Below are positions 10,137 through 25,105 of a DNA stretch of 64,000 nt, piece by piece. This stretch comes from Glebionis coronaria (lineage: Eukaryota; Streptophyta; Magnoliopsida; Asterales; Asteraceae): the NCBI GenBank assembly GCA_025667525.1, contig CM046878.1, positions 394,014,974 to 394,078,973 on the forward strand, written 5' to 3'. The first letter of the stretch is position 1; every line of letters starts with the position of its first letter. Made by a program: the position numbers and the translations under genes. The notes under the pieces were generated by a model. It made no database searches and was not told where the DNA came from. It saw only the letters and a program-made list of their open reading frames with translations.

Positions 10137-13000
10137 AATGGTTATAGAGAATTAGGCTGCCTAGTCTAGTAACCTAGTCTATAGCTTAAGGGTCCCTGCA
10201 TATAGGCATCATACGAGTATGTGTGCATTTTATATTAATTAAAGTTTTCTGGATGTTATTGGTTTTTACCTGCGATGTTTGTTAAGTTTTGACTAGTATG
10301 GGTTAAACCATAGTAGTTCATACTTAGCCACATGTTATTTTCTTTTCGGGGTGTGACTAGTGCTGGTTGAACCATAATCATCCACGTTAGTCATTGTCGT
10401 ATTTTGCTTAAATTGTACATTATAGTACATAATTTGTTTCTATCTTTTGTTGGGTTATTTTATGTACCTGAGGTATAGTATTTTTCTTTCGATGTTTAAG
10501 TCATGTTCCCTAAGAATCATGTGGTGGTTCGAGTTATTAGGAGTAGGTGGATATGAAGGATTTTAAGCTGTTTCCACTCTTATGGGCGACATGACTTATA
10601 ACTGATTATGTTTTCGTTTTGGATTTAGTCTATGCTGTTTTAGCTAGACTATGGATTTATGTATTTCAAGAGTTTGACTATGTTATTTTATTAGTTGGAG
10701 TTTTTGACCTTATTGTTTATGTGGTTATTTGCTTAGGTGAGTTGATGGATTTATGTGTTATGTGTTGTATTGATTCTTATAAGTGTCATCATAGGAGGGA
10801 GTGCATTGGGGAAAGGGTAATTGTATAAGTATGGTGGCCAACATAGTTATACAAGTACCACAACTTCAATGGGTTCCTAAGTATGATTGCATGAAAGAGG
10901 GTTAGTACATGCTTGTATATGATGAGATGTGGATCATTGGTATATGTATAGTATATGGGTTTATGTAATGGTTGCCTATGATATGGATATTTTTTAGTGT
11001 GTTATTGTTTTGGGTTATAGTCATGTTGTGTGATTATGGGGTCACACGATATGGACTGGTTTTAGTGATGGGTTTTATGCCTTGTGGTAAGATGGTGGTT
11101 ACTCGTAAAAAAACGAGTGTATGACGCGATTGGTTGATCTGACATGTATGGTAACGAGTATGTTTTGGGTGATTTAATAGGTATATATATGCGGATGTAT
11201 ATATACTACTATGTGTTAAGTTATGGTATCTGGTCGTTCACTAGTTATTATAACTTGAACGTACCTTGTGTTTGTTCGTGTTTTATGGTGCTGGAGTTTG
11301 ATGGAGTTCCAACGACGTTTTGAATCTTTTGGATGTGTGTCTACATTCGGGTATGTATTTTTATTAATACGAACTACTAAATTTTCTTGCAAATAAGTCT
11401 GGCTAATTATAGAAAAACGGTTTTGAAAATAATTTGTAAGTGTATGGTATGATATCGTAACTTGCATTTTTTTAGTTGTAGTAGTAAGTTATAAAAAAAA
11501 ATTTGTCTTGAAAATAATTGGATTAGTCTTCTATGTAACATGTGATAATATATTTTAAAGGGGTAAAGAAATTTTACAATAATTTTCTTAAGTGGAGTTA
11601 AAATTTTAGAATAATTTAACTAAGACGGAAAGAGTTTAAAAAAAAACCAGTGTATTTTATAAACATGTATTGGTTTCATAATAACAAGTGAAATAAGTTT
11701 AATATGGGTAAACAAGATAATGGTTAGAATAAGATTGTAGTATACTAACTAGTTGATATCTTGATAGAATGATGAAGATAAAGGATGAGTTATTGGTTAA
11801 AAATGAGTATGATTGATTTTAGTAGTATTGGAGTTTGGTTCTTATGAGAAGTAACTAATTGGGACGAAAGTTTAAAAATTTTCTAAGGTATCGAGATTTA
11901 GTAATACTAATCGTGAAGAGTCTAAATTTGTCGTTGTTGGCACACTCCATTGATCTTTCGGATAACATTGTTTTGTTTTCAGTTGTTTAGGCTAGGGTTC
12001 GTTTTACCCTATATTTTATTGGGACACGATTGTTTGAAATTCTTTTGTTACACGTCATGGCTGATTTAGTTATGCGGTTGTGGAAACGTTAGGATGAGAG
12101 GATAGAGTTGGGTAGTATTACTTATGGTTAGATATTAGAATGGAGAAATGTGTTTTGGTTTAAAGGTTGTGTTGAAGGAATGATTAAGATTTGTGGAGTT
12201 TGGAAACTTAGATTGGTTACGGGAATAAGAGAGTAAGTAAAGTTAGTTGACTGGTAGTGGGAACGAGAGGTCATGCTATGAGAAGTTGGTTGAAGTACCA
12301 TTAAGAGATTGATGAAAGTACTAGCGGATGTGAGGGTAGAGTAGAAAGTTTATACTAATGGAAAGGTTGGGCAAATAACACGCAAGGGATTGGTATAGTT
12401 ATGGAGGCAAGATAGTAGTAGACACGTGAAGGAAAACAGGAATGTGAAAGAATGATTGGTAGGAGGCTGATTAACGGTGAAGTACAACAAGTAAGGAAGA
12501 GTGAGCCAATGAGGGGTTGAAGTACTTTTAGAAATATTGTGGTAGATGAGTTAAAGTTAAAAGCTACTGGTAGTTTTAAGTTCCTAGGTAACATCATGGA
12601 GACGAGAAGGAGTGCGTAAAGAGCTACATCGCGAAGCAAGGAGCTGAAAGGACTACGTGTCGGCTGCAAGAAGGATGCAAGAGATTTCGAAGGAGTCACA
12701 AAAGTTGCGAGGACTGGAAAGGTGACAAGCACTATGATGGGAAATTTACGTATGGTTCGTGACAAAGAAGGGCAGATCGAGTATCGGAGTGGAGCTACAA
12801 AGAGCTGAACCGGTGGATCGTGATGAAATGAATACATGACATGGGAGATTAAGAACTCGTGGAAGTAACAAGGGGAGTCGAGTGACTACGCGGATAGAAT
12901 TTTTGTGGCAATCAATATTGAGGGGTGAGAAGTGAAGCTGAGCTGAATAAGTGTCGTGGAGAAGTGATTAGAGAGTCGGTTTTGTGAAGGTGTTATGAAA
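10137..13000 (+). other. T2 leader and presumed gag region, unrecognisable
   Basis: This stretch should hold the leader, gag and protease of T2. I see no gag or zinc-knuckle motif. The longest frames (10619-10828 plus strand, 12355-12837 minus strand) show no family motif, and the minus-strand one is a shadow of C-poor sequence. The plus strand has few C residues. Confidence 0.5.
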
Positions 13001-13700
13001 GATCTTTGGAAGAGACAGCTATGCATTATCCAATGCACTAGTGATTTCCATAGATTTGATGAATGAAGTATGGATTTTTTGTTGGACGGGATAGTGTAGG
13101 AATAAGGGAGAACCATGGAAGGAGAGAACCAAGTATTCCTAGAAGATGATGACTGAAAATACCTCATGTTGGGTGCAAGATCAAAGTAGAATATGAGATT
13201 TGAATAAGAATTCAAAATATGGCTTAGTAGACAAATGGAAACTAATGTGGGTATAAGATGAGAGTGTGATCCGCATGGAATCATATGAAAATCTAGTCTG
13301 CCCCTATTAGGAGTGAGTAGGAGAACTGGTTATGAGAAAAAAAACAGGTGAAGCTACTTGGAAAATTTTGGCGTATAGATGACTAGATAGACTTAGTTAG
13401 TGAGAATTGTTATATCTGCCTAGAATGCTAGAGGCATTTGGGGTACGAGATGTAGAGAATGATCTATACAGATCATGAACGTCTCCAACACATATTTAAT
13501 CATCTTGATTGAACATTTGGAAAAGGTGATGGGTGGAGTTAAGTGATGAAAGAAAATTGCAAGGCCAAGTACCATCTGGGAAAGGCAAGCATGGTTGATG
13601 AGACATGGAATAAGAAGAATGAAGTGAAGCTGAGATGAACTTGAACTATATGGATGACGTATTAGGGTGGTTTGGATGAAGGATGTAGGTTGCACGAGTT
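13001..13700 (+). pseudogene. T2 RT and RNase H remnants
   Basis: Near 13032-13070 the plus strand reads NALVISIDLMNEVW, a worn version of the Ty3 RT segment that in relatives reads NAPAVFMDLMNRV. Near 13462-13612 it reads IYTDHERLQHIFNH and, further on, KYHLGKASMVDET, matching the RNase H segment with DHKSLQ and the H-PGKAN motif in relatives. Many TAG, TGA and frameshift lesions lie between. The catalytic FIDD motif of RT was not found. The order RT then RNase H on the plus strand agrees with the LTR and primer-site orientation. Confidence 0.65.
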
Positions 13701-14470
13701 GAGTTGTCTAAAGCAGAGAACGCATCGACATGTATGTTGCGTGGCTTGGACAATCATATGGAGAAAAGGGACGTAGACTATACTTCCTACCTAGATAGGA
13801 GTAGCTTAGAAAGGGCGATGTAAGGACGAAATTGGTGAAAGGGATAGATAATGGGGTGGAGGAATAAGTACGACGAGAGTTGGGTGATAGTCGATAGACT
13901 AACTAATTCATCTCATATTTCAAGAGGAATGAGAAGTCACGTAGTTGAGAAGTTGGAAGGATTGCGTACGGATGTGATAGAATAGAGGGTTTTGCGTAAA
14001 AGTTAGCCTAATATGTATGGAATGCCTTATGAAGGATTATGGCAAGGGAAGAAACGATGGGAAGCATCACATCGTGATGTATGGTAGGAGTTGAGGAAGA
14101 AGAAGGAAGTGTGTATAGAAGCGAAGCATGAATGAAATAGGTCGAGATAGGAACCGAAGGTAAAACTTTGGTAGAGCTTAATGAGTAGAATAAAGCACAA
14201 CGCAGGCTAATACTGTCGTAGTGTGGAAAAGGAAATGGCACTGACCTATACTGATTGTTTGGGAGGCTTAGTATCGATAATCGAATGGATGAGGAGTTAT
14301 AGGTGTGATGTGCCATAGGGACGAAGGGCTTGGTCTAACTGAGACAAGATGAGGAGCAATATGACCTTGAAGGTAAGACATTGTGTAGGTATAAAGGAAG
14401 TGTTGAGTATAAAAAAATCATGAAGAAAAGTGAGAAAGAAGTGTATAGGTGCTACTAATGAGCTATCCAA
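13701..14470 (+). other. T2 internal spacer between RNase H and integrase remains
   Basis: The zinc-binding part of integrase would be expected here, but I could not identify the HHCC residues. Only stop-rich, C-poor sequence is visible. Confidence 0.4.
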
Positions 14471-15170
14471 ATTTAATGGAAGTAGTTGTAGCATGGGTTT
14501 GGATGGCAGTTTATAGACTAACTAAGATAACCGTCCTTTTGATGATGTGTATAGATCATAAGTTGATTTGGATTGGAAGAACTAATGGATATGTGAAAGA
14601 CCGTCATAGGTCACTTTGTAAGGAAATTGGAATTTTTAAGTAGTTTAGGGTACGAACTAAAGGGAGTTGATGAACATGATTGGATATGAGTATATCCAGC
14701 TAACTGGAAAAGGATGGGCAAGTGAGATATTTATACAACCTTAGGAGTTACACTAAGGTCATGAGTGATTGATTTAGAGGGAGTTAGGAAACTCTTTAGC
14801 GATGGCTGAGTTTTCATATAATGATAGTTATCATACTAGAAGTCGATAAATGCCATTTGAGGCACTATATGAAAGGATAGGGTGAGTTGTCCCCATTGTG
14901 GACTAGAATTGGTAAAAGAGGCTACTAATGTGGTAATGGTGTTTGTGGAAAGGATGAGAGCAACAAGGGATGCTATGCTGAAAAGGAGGAAACCACTAGA
15001 GTTTAGTGACAAAGTTATGTAGGAAGTTTCACCTATAGTAACGGGTGGTATGTTTTGGTAAAATGGAAGAGTTGATGTAGAGTTTTGTAGGTCCATTTAT
15101 GATCTTTGGAAAAATCGAACCAGTAGCTTATGAGCATAGAATTACCTAGGGGAAATGATTGGTATACATG
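14471..15170 (+). pseudogene. T2 integrase remnants
   Basis: At 14478-14530 the plus strand gives VWMAVYRLTK, a worn form of the integrase core segment VVVDRLTK. At about 14800-14875 it gives MAEFSYNDSYHT and, after a stop, MPFEALYERIG, the segment that precedes the C-terminal domain in Ty3 integrases. At about 15060-15153 it gives FVGPFMIFGKIEPVAYE, the C-terminal domain signature GPF-I---GPVAY. These occur in the right order and spacing but cross many stops and frame changes, so no protein can be made. Confidence 0.75.
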
Positions 15171-15473
15171 TTATTTTTCGTGTATTAAGATTGGTAATTG
15201 TTGTTTGAGAATGCATATTTGCATGTACGGTTATTCGGGATTTGTGTTAATAAGAGTTTGTGTTATCAAAGAGTCATTTGTGAGATTTATTGACTGTGAG
15301 GTCAAGAGTTTGGCAATGAATTTAAATATTGTTGGTTAGTATATGTGGTAATTTGAGACTTGAACTAAAGTTCACGTGGAAATGAGAGGAGTTCATTTAG
15401 AACAAGTATCCTCAGTTTTTTGCTAATGGTATGTTTGATCCTAAGGAGTAAATCTCGGGACGAGATTTCTATT

Positions 15474-15485
15474 AGGAGGGAGTGA
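15474..15485 (+). other. T2 polypurine tract
   Basis: AGGAGGGAGTGA lies immediately before the 3' LTR, in the position of the plus-strand primer. It is preceded by the phrase CTCGGGACGAGATTTC, often seen before the 3' LTR of plant chromoviruses. Confidence 0.85.
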
Positions 15486-18251
<2,766 letters not shown>

Positions 18252-18256
18252 GAAGG
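18252..18256. other. Target site duplication of T2, right copy
   Basis: GAAGG follows the CA end of the T2 3' LTR and matches 7331-7335. Confidence 0.93.
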
Positions 18257-18886
18257 TTATACCAAACACGTGAAATGAAAGAGGATGAACACACACGAAT
18301 ACTTGCACGATTTCCAAGATCAAATGCAACCCGAACACCCCTTTGTAGTGTTCTATATGCGGCGGCCAAGGGGAGAGAAAAACACAAACTAGGGTTTTAA
18401 TTATTTGCTAAATGTGATGAAATGAAATGACTTTTTCAAATAACCCCCTTGTTTAGTAAAATTATGGGCTTGGCCCATTTGTCTTGATATAGCCGCGGGT
18501 ATGGGGCCCACATGGAGTAACCCGTATCTTTCTCGTGTCTAAATAATAATTTGTTCTCGTGTTCATGTTTTACGTGTTGTTAATTAGTGCTCGTTCGTGA
18601 CTTAATATATGTATTCATGTTTGTGATAAATATATATATATATATACATACGTGATATTAGTTCGTGATTAGTATACGTTCATGATTTCATGTTCGTGTA
18701 TTTGTGGTTATAATTATTGTGTAATAATTATTGTGTTAATACGTAATAAGTTTATCATGTTATACTACGTACGTGATACTTGTAATTTCTTGTTCGTGAA
18801 ACGTAAACATGTTATAAAGGAAAGTTCTAATCATGTACGTACAATCTAAAGGGTAATATTCATGGTAAAAGCATGCGGGTTTTACA
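18257..18886 (-). mobile_element. T1 LTR A, second part
   Basis: This continues LTR A beyond the T2 insertion. It starts TTATACCAAACACG and matches LTR B from about 21772 to its end. In plus-strand terms it ends GCGGGTTTTACA at 18886, the complement of the minus-strand LTR start TGTAAAACC. It includes long runs of CGTG-rich, AT-rich sequence but no gene. Confidence 0.9.
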
Positions 18887-19022
18887 AGGAGGTACTGGGG
18901 GTTACTGCTGGTTGTTTGCAGCCTGAACCTCATCCCTGATTTCGTTTCTAAGCTGAGGGAGCAAAGCCTGCATTACAGCCTGAATTGCTGCATTCAGTTG
19001 TTCCTGCTCACGTGTGAGAACC
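18887..19022 (-). pseudogene. T1-type gag N-terminal stub
   Basis: The minus strand encodes about 41 residues beginning MVLTREQEQL, preceded by a leader like that of T1. The same sequence, damaged, lies at 4401-4535. The frame stops being gag exactly where LTR A begins (18886/18887), so nearly all of gag and all of pol of this copy are missing. It separates two T1 LTRs in the same orientation. Confidence 0.8.
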
Positions 19023-19461
19023 ATCTGACAGTATAAAACCAATGCAATATAAAACTTTGTTAGAACATAATATTCATAATCATGAAAAAAATTATGCAAT
19101 AATCATGAAAAAAAAATTTATGCGTGAAAACAGTGCATGTATGCATGATGCAGTTTGTAAAACTTTCATGTGCGAAGGTAAACGCCTAGGGTCGGTTTAC
19201 CAAAACAAAATGACAGGGCGCGGGGACGCCTATGGGTCGGTCCCAAAGTTAAAAGTTTCGATAAAAGCACATGCGACTAATATGGTCAGTCCTGTACCAA
19301 CCATTACTAGTCAAAAATCCTGTAACAAATGACATATATATATGGAAATATGCATGCATGAAACAAACTGTCAGTTCTAGGAAGACCATGGTGATTACCC
19401 ACTAATCACATGTCATGTTTTGAGAGCCTACAGGTCGAAGCCTTGGCTCTGATACCATAAT
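19023..19461 (-). other. T1-type leader with primer binding site (second copy)
   Basis: This leader matches 4563-5046 apart from the AT run and a segment deleted in the other copy. The primer site TGGTATCAGAGCC is at 19445-19457 on the minus strand, five bases from the LTR B end. Confidence 0.85.
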
Positions 19462-22410
19462 TGTAACACCCCATTTTGGTAAATGGAATGTCACGCGTGA
19501 TTATGGCGTGCCATCAAAGCATGCAAAGATAATTTATTAAACATCACATGACCATAAAGGGGAAAATACTGGAGTCAAACATCGGTACCCCAAAGTAGAA
19601 CTCATCACACACAAACATAATCAATGTAAATGAAAGGACTAAACAATGTCCATGGAAATGAGTATCAAAGTATAAGGAAATGCATAAAGTAAAGAAAGGC
19701 TAGAAAGCTTCCAATCCATATGCACGTACGCTTAAAGTCTACGAGCGTCCTTGAGTACCTGCCGTTTTAGGAACATGAAAGGGAAAACGGTTGAGCATAA
19801 CGCTCTGTGCACGGATATACATATAAAGCATGAATAGTATAGCATATAAGCATGAATCAGCGGAAAAGTCTAAGTACTGAATAATCTGACATGTTTTAAT
19901 AAAACTGGTTTTATAGTTTGAAAAGCCTTATGTTTATCTTGTAAAAACTGTTTAACTGATTAACCATTTAGCCAATATAGGTCATGAAAAGGTCAACGTG
20001 CATGAATACTTAGAGGGGTGATCTCATCATGCTCTTAAAGGGACTGCCTCTAAATAATATAAGTCTGGGTAGGAGGGATCAACTCCTTGTGAAGGATGCA
20101 AGGCACACACCACATTCACACTAAATAATCTGCTGAAACATGTAACTAGGATGCACCCATACGCCCCAATTGATAATATAATAATATGGCCAAAAGCTGA
20201 AAGGGACGCCACGAGCAATCAGTCCGTTGCGGTGGAGTCATAACATTGGTGCCTCCAATGTTATGGTTATGGTACCTCCACAACTAGGTGAAACTGGTCA
20301 TGCATATATATGGATTTAGGTATTCTAACATAAAAATAAGCAATTCAAAAACATATAAAACATATACTGGGTAAAACAGTTGGCTGCATACGGGGAACCC
20401 TAATAAGGAAAGAATGTCCATACTGAAAGGACGGGGAATCCGTACCTTAAATCCAGTGAACGAAGAAGACGAACGGAAGAGAGAGTCGTACTTCGGTATC
20501 ACTAAAGCTACGTAAATACATCTGTGTATAAGTATCTGATTTCTGAGTACGTAACTGGTTTTAAGTCATGTCTTACCTTGTTTTATATGTTCATGTCATG
20601 TTTTACTGATTTAGGCTTTATACAGTGTTTATCATATATTCTGTCTGTTTTGATTAAGTATTTCATGTATTCTTGTATAATTAAGTATTACTTGTATTTC
20701 ATGTATTATTATACTTGTTGTGTAATAATAAGTAACTTTTTAAAACTAGCAGGTTTCCGAAAATAGAAAGTTTCCAAAAATAGAAATTTACCAAAAATAG
20801 AATGTTTCCAAAAATAGATGTTTCCAAAAATAGAAAGTTTCCAAAAATAGAAAGTTTCCAAAAATAGAAAGTTTCCAAAATTAGATTTACTGCTTAAAAT
20901 AGATAAGTTTCTAAAAATAGAAAGTTTCCATAAATAGATCAGTTGCCTTAATTAAATGAGTTTCTAAAAATAGAAAGTTTCTATAAATAGAAATAAGCTG
21001 GATTATTAAGCTAATAATATAAGCTAAGTGTTTTCTGATTAATATTCTAAGTCATGTGATTATATAGTATAGTTTATTAATTATTTCATGTGAATTAAAT
21101 AAACTATAGGTTAAGGTATTTAATTAAATATGACATGATTTAATTAAATATAGGTAGAATACTTAGGTTAAAAAAGTATTATTAATTATTAATAATATAA
21201 CCTAAGTCATGATAATTAATTAATTATAGTCATGGTTTTAAATAATTAATTAATCATAAAGTCTAATTAAATGAAAAAAATACTTAGGTTATAATTCATG
21301 CATAACTAATAAAATAAATAACCTAAGTCATGAAATTAAATTAATTATATTCATGCTTTAATTAATTTAATCTAATCTTGTAAAATAAGTAACATGTAAT
21401 TATTAATCTTGTAACAAAATTATCATGACTTGAACCGTGTTTAAACCAACATGCATGAACCGAACCCGTAACCATCACCATACCCCGACCTAGGTCGGGG
21501 TTTCCCTTCCTTGTTGCTTCCGTGACCCGAGGCCACCAAAAGCACCACCAAACCGAGACTAAGTGTCTCGGTGGTGTGAGTAAACCCAAACCGAGACCCC
21601 ATTGGGGTTCGGTTGGGTGGCGGCTAAACACAAACACCCCTAAAACCCTTGTTTTGATTTACCCCATTATTATTAACATGTTTAAATAATTGTTTTTAAT
21701 TAGTATATTTAAAAACATCATGATTTCATGTGGTTATATAAATCAAAACATAAAAAGAAAAGGTTAAAAGTTATACCGAATACGTGAAACAAATGAGGAT
21801 GAACACACACGAATACTTGCACAATTTCCAAGATCAAAATCAACCCGAACACCCCTTTGTGGTGTTCTATATGCGGCGGCCAAGGGGAGAGAAAAACACA
21901 AGCTAGGGTTTTTAATTGTTTTCAATAAATGTGTTAAATGAAATGACTTTTTCCCTTAACCCCTTGTTTAGTAAAACTAATGGGCTAGGCCCTTTCCTCT
22001 TGATGTAGCCGCGGGTATGGGGCCTACGTGGGGTAACCCGTACTTTTCTCGAGTCTAAATATAATAGTGTGTTCTCGTGTTTTGTCGTGTTCGTGATTTA
22101 CGTGTTCTAATTAATTATCAACCGTGACTTAATATATTTATTCGTATTCGTAATAAATATATATACGTAAATAATGTTAGCTTGTGATTAATTTACGTTC
22201 ACGATTTCATGTTCGTGTATTGGTGATTATAATTATTGTGAAATAATTATCGTGTGTTAATACGTAATAAATATTTATCATGTTATACTACGTACGTGAT
22301 ACTTGTAATATCTTGTTCGTGAAACGTAAACATGTTATTAAAGGAAAGTTCTAATCATGTACGTACAATCTTAAGGGTAGTATTCATGGTAAAAGCATGC
22401 GGTTTTTACA
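19462..22410 (-). mobile_element. T1 LTR B
   Basis: The 2949-bp LTR starts TGTAACACCCC and ends GCGGTTTTTACA in plus-strand terms. It is uninterrupted and serves as the reference for LTR A. It carries the 17-bp repeat block (20750-20990), the 20-bp palindrome ACCCCGACC-TAGGTCGGGGT (21482-21501), and the 7-bp stem hairpin (21553-21571). It abuts the A1 coding sequence at 22411, so the T1 group probably inserted in A1 or A1 was already broken there. Confidence 0.92.
20750..20990 (-). repeat. 17-bp tandem repeat in T1 LTR B
   Basis: AAGTTTCCAAAAATAGA and close variants repeat about twelve times with short spacers. It is cleaner than the equivalent block in LTR A. Confidence 0.85.
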
Positions 22411-23531
22411 CTATGCCTATGCCCCACCCATCACCACCTTGCCTTACCCATAGAGACTTCATAAAGAAAAATTGCAAGAACGTAACAATTATCAATTTGA
22501 GCTTTTCATAAAAATGCTTCGTGATTTGCATTTTAACATAAGTTTTGCCGACACTTTAATTATGATGCCTCGATTTACCACCAACTTTAAGAGTATGTTG
22601 AACAATAAGGAGAAATTGCAAAAATTGTCTAATTGTTCATCGGTTTTTCTTAACCGCATACCTCAAAAAGTCGGTGATCCTGGTAAAATTTTTATTCCGT
22701 GCAGTATCCATGATTTGGAAGAATGCTACGCCTTGGCCGATCTTGGTGCTAGTATTAATTTGATGTCTCTTGAAATATTTAAGTCGCTCAATCTTCTTAA
22801 TCTTACTCCTACGAAAATGTCTATCGAAATGGCCGATCATTCTACGATTCCCTCATGTGGGACGGCCGAAGACGTTTTTGTAAAAGTGGGAAAGTTCTGC
22901 TATCAAGTTGAATTTATCGTAGTCGATATTCCCACGGATCCTCAAGTTCCTCTCATTTTAGGTCGTTCATTTTTAGATACGTCGAAAGTGATCATTGACG
23001 TACATGCTAGAGAAATCACTTTACGCTTCAACGAAAAGGAACTTGTTATAGACGCACTTCAAAACTCTAAACTTTCGCATGTTTATTCTATCGCGACTTT
23101 GAACCATGTTGATTTAATTGATTTCGTTTGCGAAGAATTTTCAAAAGAAATTTTAGGTTTTGTCGATGAAGCAAATTGTGGCAATCCCACTATCCTTGAT
23201 CCAATCCTTGATAACTCGACACCTTCTTTCACTCCATTTGAAGGAGGTGGTTTTACGTTGGAAGAATTCTACGTTCCTCGAACTTGTAACGAAGACATCG
23301 ACGACGATGAGGACTTCTCCATTATCAAGGATTTTCTAAACGATTTTCCATTTCCTCCGCCGGTGGAGGTTATGAGTATCGAACCTACATCTTCAATCGA
23401 GGAACCACCAACCCTCTAACTGAAAGATCTTCCTCCTCACCTCGAATACATATTCTTGGAAGGAGACGATAAGTTGCCGGTTATTATTGCGAAAGACCTT
23501 TTCGATGATGAAAAACCGCACTTATCGATGT
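22411..23531 (+). pseudogene. A1 protease region (Athila-like Ty3)
   Basis: The main frame runs 22472-23419 (315 codons) and continues upstream in the same frame to the T1 LTR boundary through a TAG at about 22449. It contains the Athila-type aspartic protease with ALADLGASINLM near residues 88-99 (active site DLG) and PLILGRSFLDT near residues 163-173, after a gag-protease linker with ERNNYQFELFIKMLRDLHFNIS. An acidic linker with DIDDDEDF follows. A TAA at 23417 cuts the frame; beyond it the same frame continues as LKDLPPHLEY, so this is a point lesion in a longer polyprotein. Gag itself is missing on the left. Confidence 0.88.
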
Positions 23532-24257
23532 CTTGAACACTCACAAAGGGGAAATTGCGTGGAAACTCTCCGACATTAAGGGTATCGACCCTAAATTTTG
23601 TACGCACAAAATATTAATGGAGGAAGACTACAAACCCGCAATCCAATGTCAAAGAAGGGTAAACCCCAAAATTCACGACGTCATCAAAAAGGAAGTTCTT
23701 AAACTACTAGATGCGGAAATGATTTACCCTATATCCGATAGCCCTTGGGTGAGCCCAATTCATTGTGTCCCTAAAAAGGGAGGAATGACCGTTGTGCCAA
23801 ACGATGACAACGAGTTAATTCCAAATCGACTCGTAACCGGTTGGAGGATGTGCATTGACTATCGTAAGTTAAATGACGCCACTCGTAAAGACCATTTTCC
23901 CTTGCCCTTCATGGATCAAATGTTGGAGCGTTTTACGGGAAACGATTTCTATTGCTTTTTAGATGGTTTTTCCGGTTACTTCCAAATCCCCATAGACCCT
24001 CGTGATCAAGGAAAAAACTGCGTTTACGTGTCCATATGTAACGTTTGCCTATCGTAGAATGCCATTCGGACTTTGTAATGCACCGGGAACTTTTCAACGG
24101 TGCATGATGGCTATTTTTCATGATATGATCGAGAAGACGATAGAATTTTTTATGGATGACTTTTCCGTGTTTGGTGATTCATTCACTTTGTGTTTAGGAA
24201 ATTTGGACAAAATGTTAAAACGTTGTGAGGAAACCAACCTTGTGCTCAATTGGTAAA
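23532..24257 (+). pseudogene. A1 reverse transcriptase
   Basis: The RT palm and fingers read clearly: KLSDIKGIDPKFCTHKI, then SPWVSPIHCVPKKGG, TGWRMCIDYRKLNDATRKD and FLDGFSGYFQIPIDP in the first frame (23533-24057). After a one-base frameshift near 24030 the second frame (24002-24256) gives YRRMPFGLCNAPGTFQRCM and the catalytic FMDD at 24149-24160. A TAA at 24256 replaces a codon between LNW and KYHFM. The enzyme would copy element RNA into DNA in the virus-like particle; this copy cannot be translated intact. Confidence 0.92.
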
Positions 24258-24963
24258 AATATCATTTTATGTGTAAAGAGGGAATCGTCTTAGGGCACAA
24301 GGTTTCAAAAGCAGGGATTGAGGTAGACAAAGCAAAGATAGACGTCATCACCAAATTACCTCATCCCAAAACCATCAAGGGAGTTAGGAGTTTCCTAGGC
24401 CACGCGGGCTTTTATCGTCGATTCATTAAGGATTTTTCAAAGATATCTCGACCCATTACTCAACTTCTCGAAAAAGATGCTCATTTCGTCTTTAACAAAG
24501 ATTTTGTACGTGCCTTTGAAATCCTTAAAAGGAAACTAACCGAAGCTCCCATTCTTATTGCTCCAAATTGGAACCTCCCCTTTGAGCTCATGTGTGATGC
24601 TAGTGATTACGCTATTGGGGCCGTTTTGGGGCAACCTCATGCAAAACACTTTTTGCCTATTCAGTATGCTAGAAAACGATGACCGAGGCTCAAATGAAAT
24701 ACACCACAACGGAAAAAGAATTACTTGTCGTGGTGTATGAATTTGAGAAATTTCGACCTTATCTCGTTTTGACCAAAAGCATAGTGTATACGGATCATTC
24801 TGCTATCAAGTACCTCTTCTCTAAGCTTGATGCAAAGCCAAGATTGGTTCGTTGGATTCTCCTCCTACAAGAATTTGATGTCATCATACTTGAAAAAAAA
24901 GGAGCCGAGAATCTTGCGGCTGATCACCTCTCTCGATTAGAAGATCCTCACCAAAGTGTTTAG
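24258..24963 (+). pseudogene. A1 RT connection and RNase H
   Basis: From 24269 the frame gives EGIVLGHKVSKAGIEVDKAK and SFLGHAGFYRRFIKDFSKI (RT thumb and connection), then the RNase H start FELMCDASDYAIGAVLGQ. A one-base shift at about 24680 moves to a second frame (24679-24963) with [32 protein letters not shown] and [12 protein letters not shown]. It ends with TAG at 24961. The catalytic aspartates of both halves are present. Confidence 0.92.
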
Positions 24964-25105
24964 AAGAACAAGGAAATCACCAAAACATTTCCTCTCGAAA
25001 CACTTGGTGTTGTGAATTCTAAGGAAGATTCTTCTACCCCATGGTTTGCGGACATCACAAATTACCATGCGGGGAATTTCATCATTAAGGGTATGACGAC
25101 ACAAC
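24964..25105 (+). pseudogene. A1 start of integrase, left of C1 insertion
   Basis: The plus strand reads ETLGVVNSKEDSSTPWFADI and NYHAGNFIIKGMTTQ, the linker that leads into integrase in Athila-like pol. It is cut at 25105 by C1. The 5-bp target ACAAC is 25101-25105. The frame resumes without a gap at 34350. Confidence 0.85.

Noticed and set aside
12355..14494. Minus-strand frames of 65-160 codons (for example 12355-12837 and 12886-13284)
   Set aside because: They lie opposite the remains of plus-strand RT, RNase H and integrase of T2. Their leucine- and serine-rich composition follows from the C-poor plus strand.
22411..22471. A start codon for A1 protease near 22416-22472
   Set aside because: The sequence upstream continues in the gag-protease linker frame right to the T1 LTR boundary, so the apparent start is only the point after a TAG.
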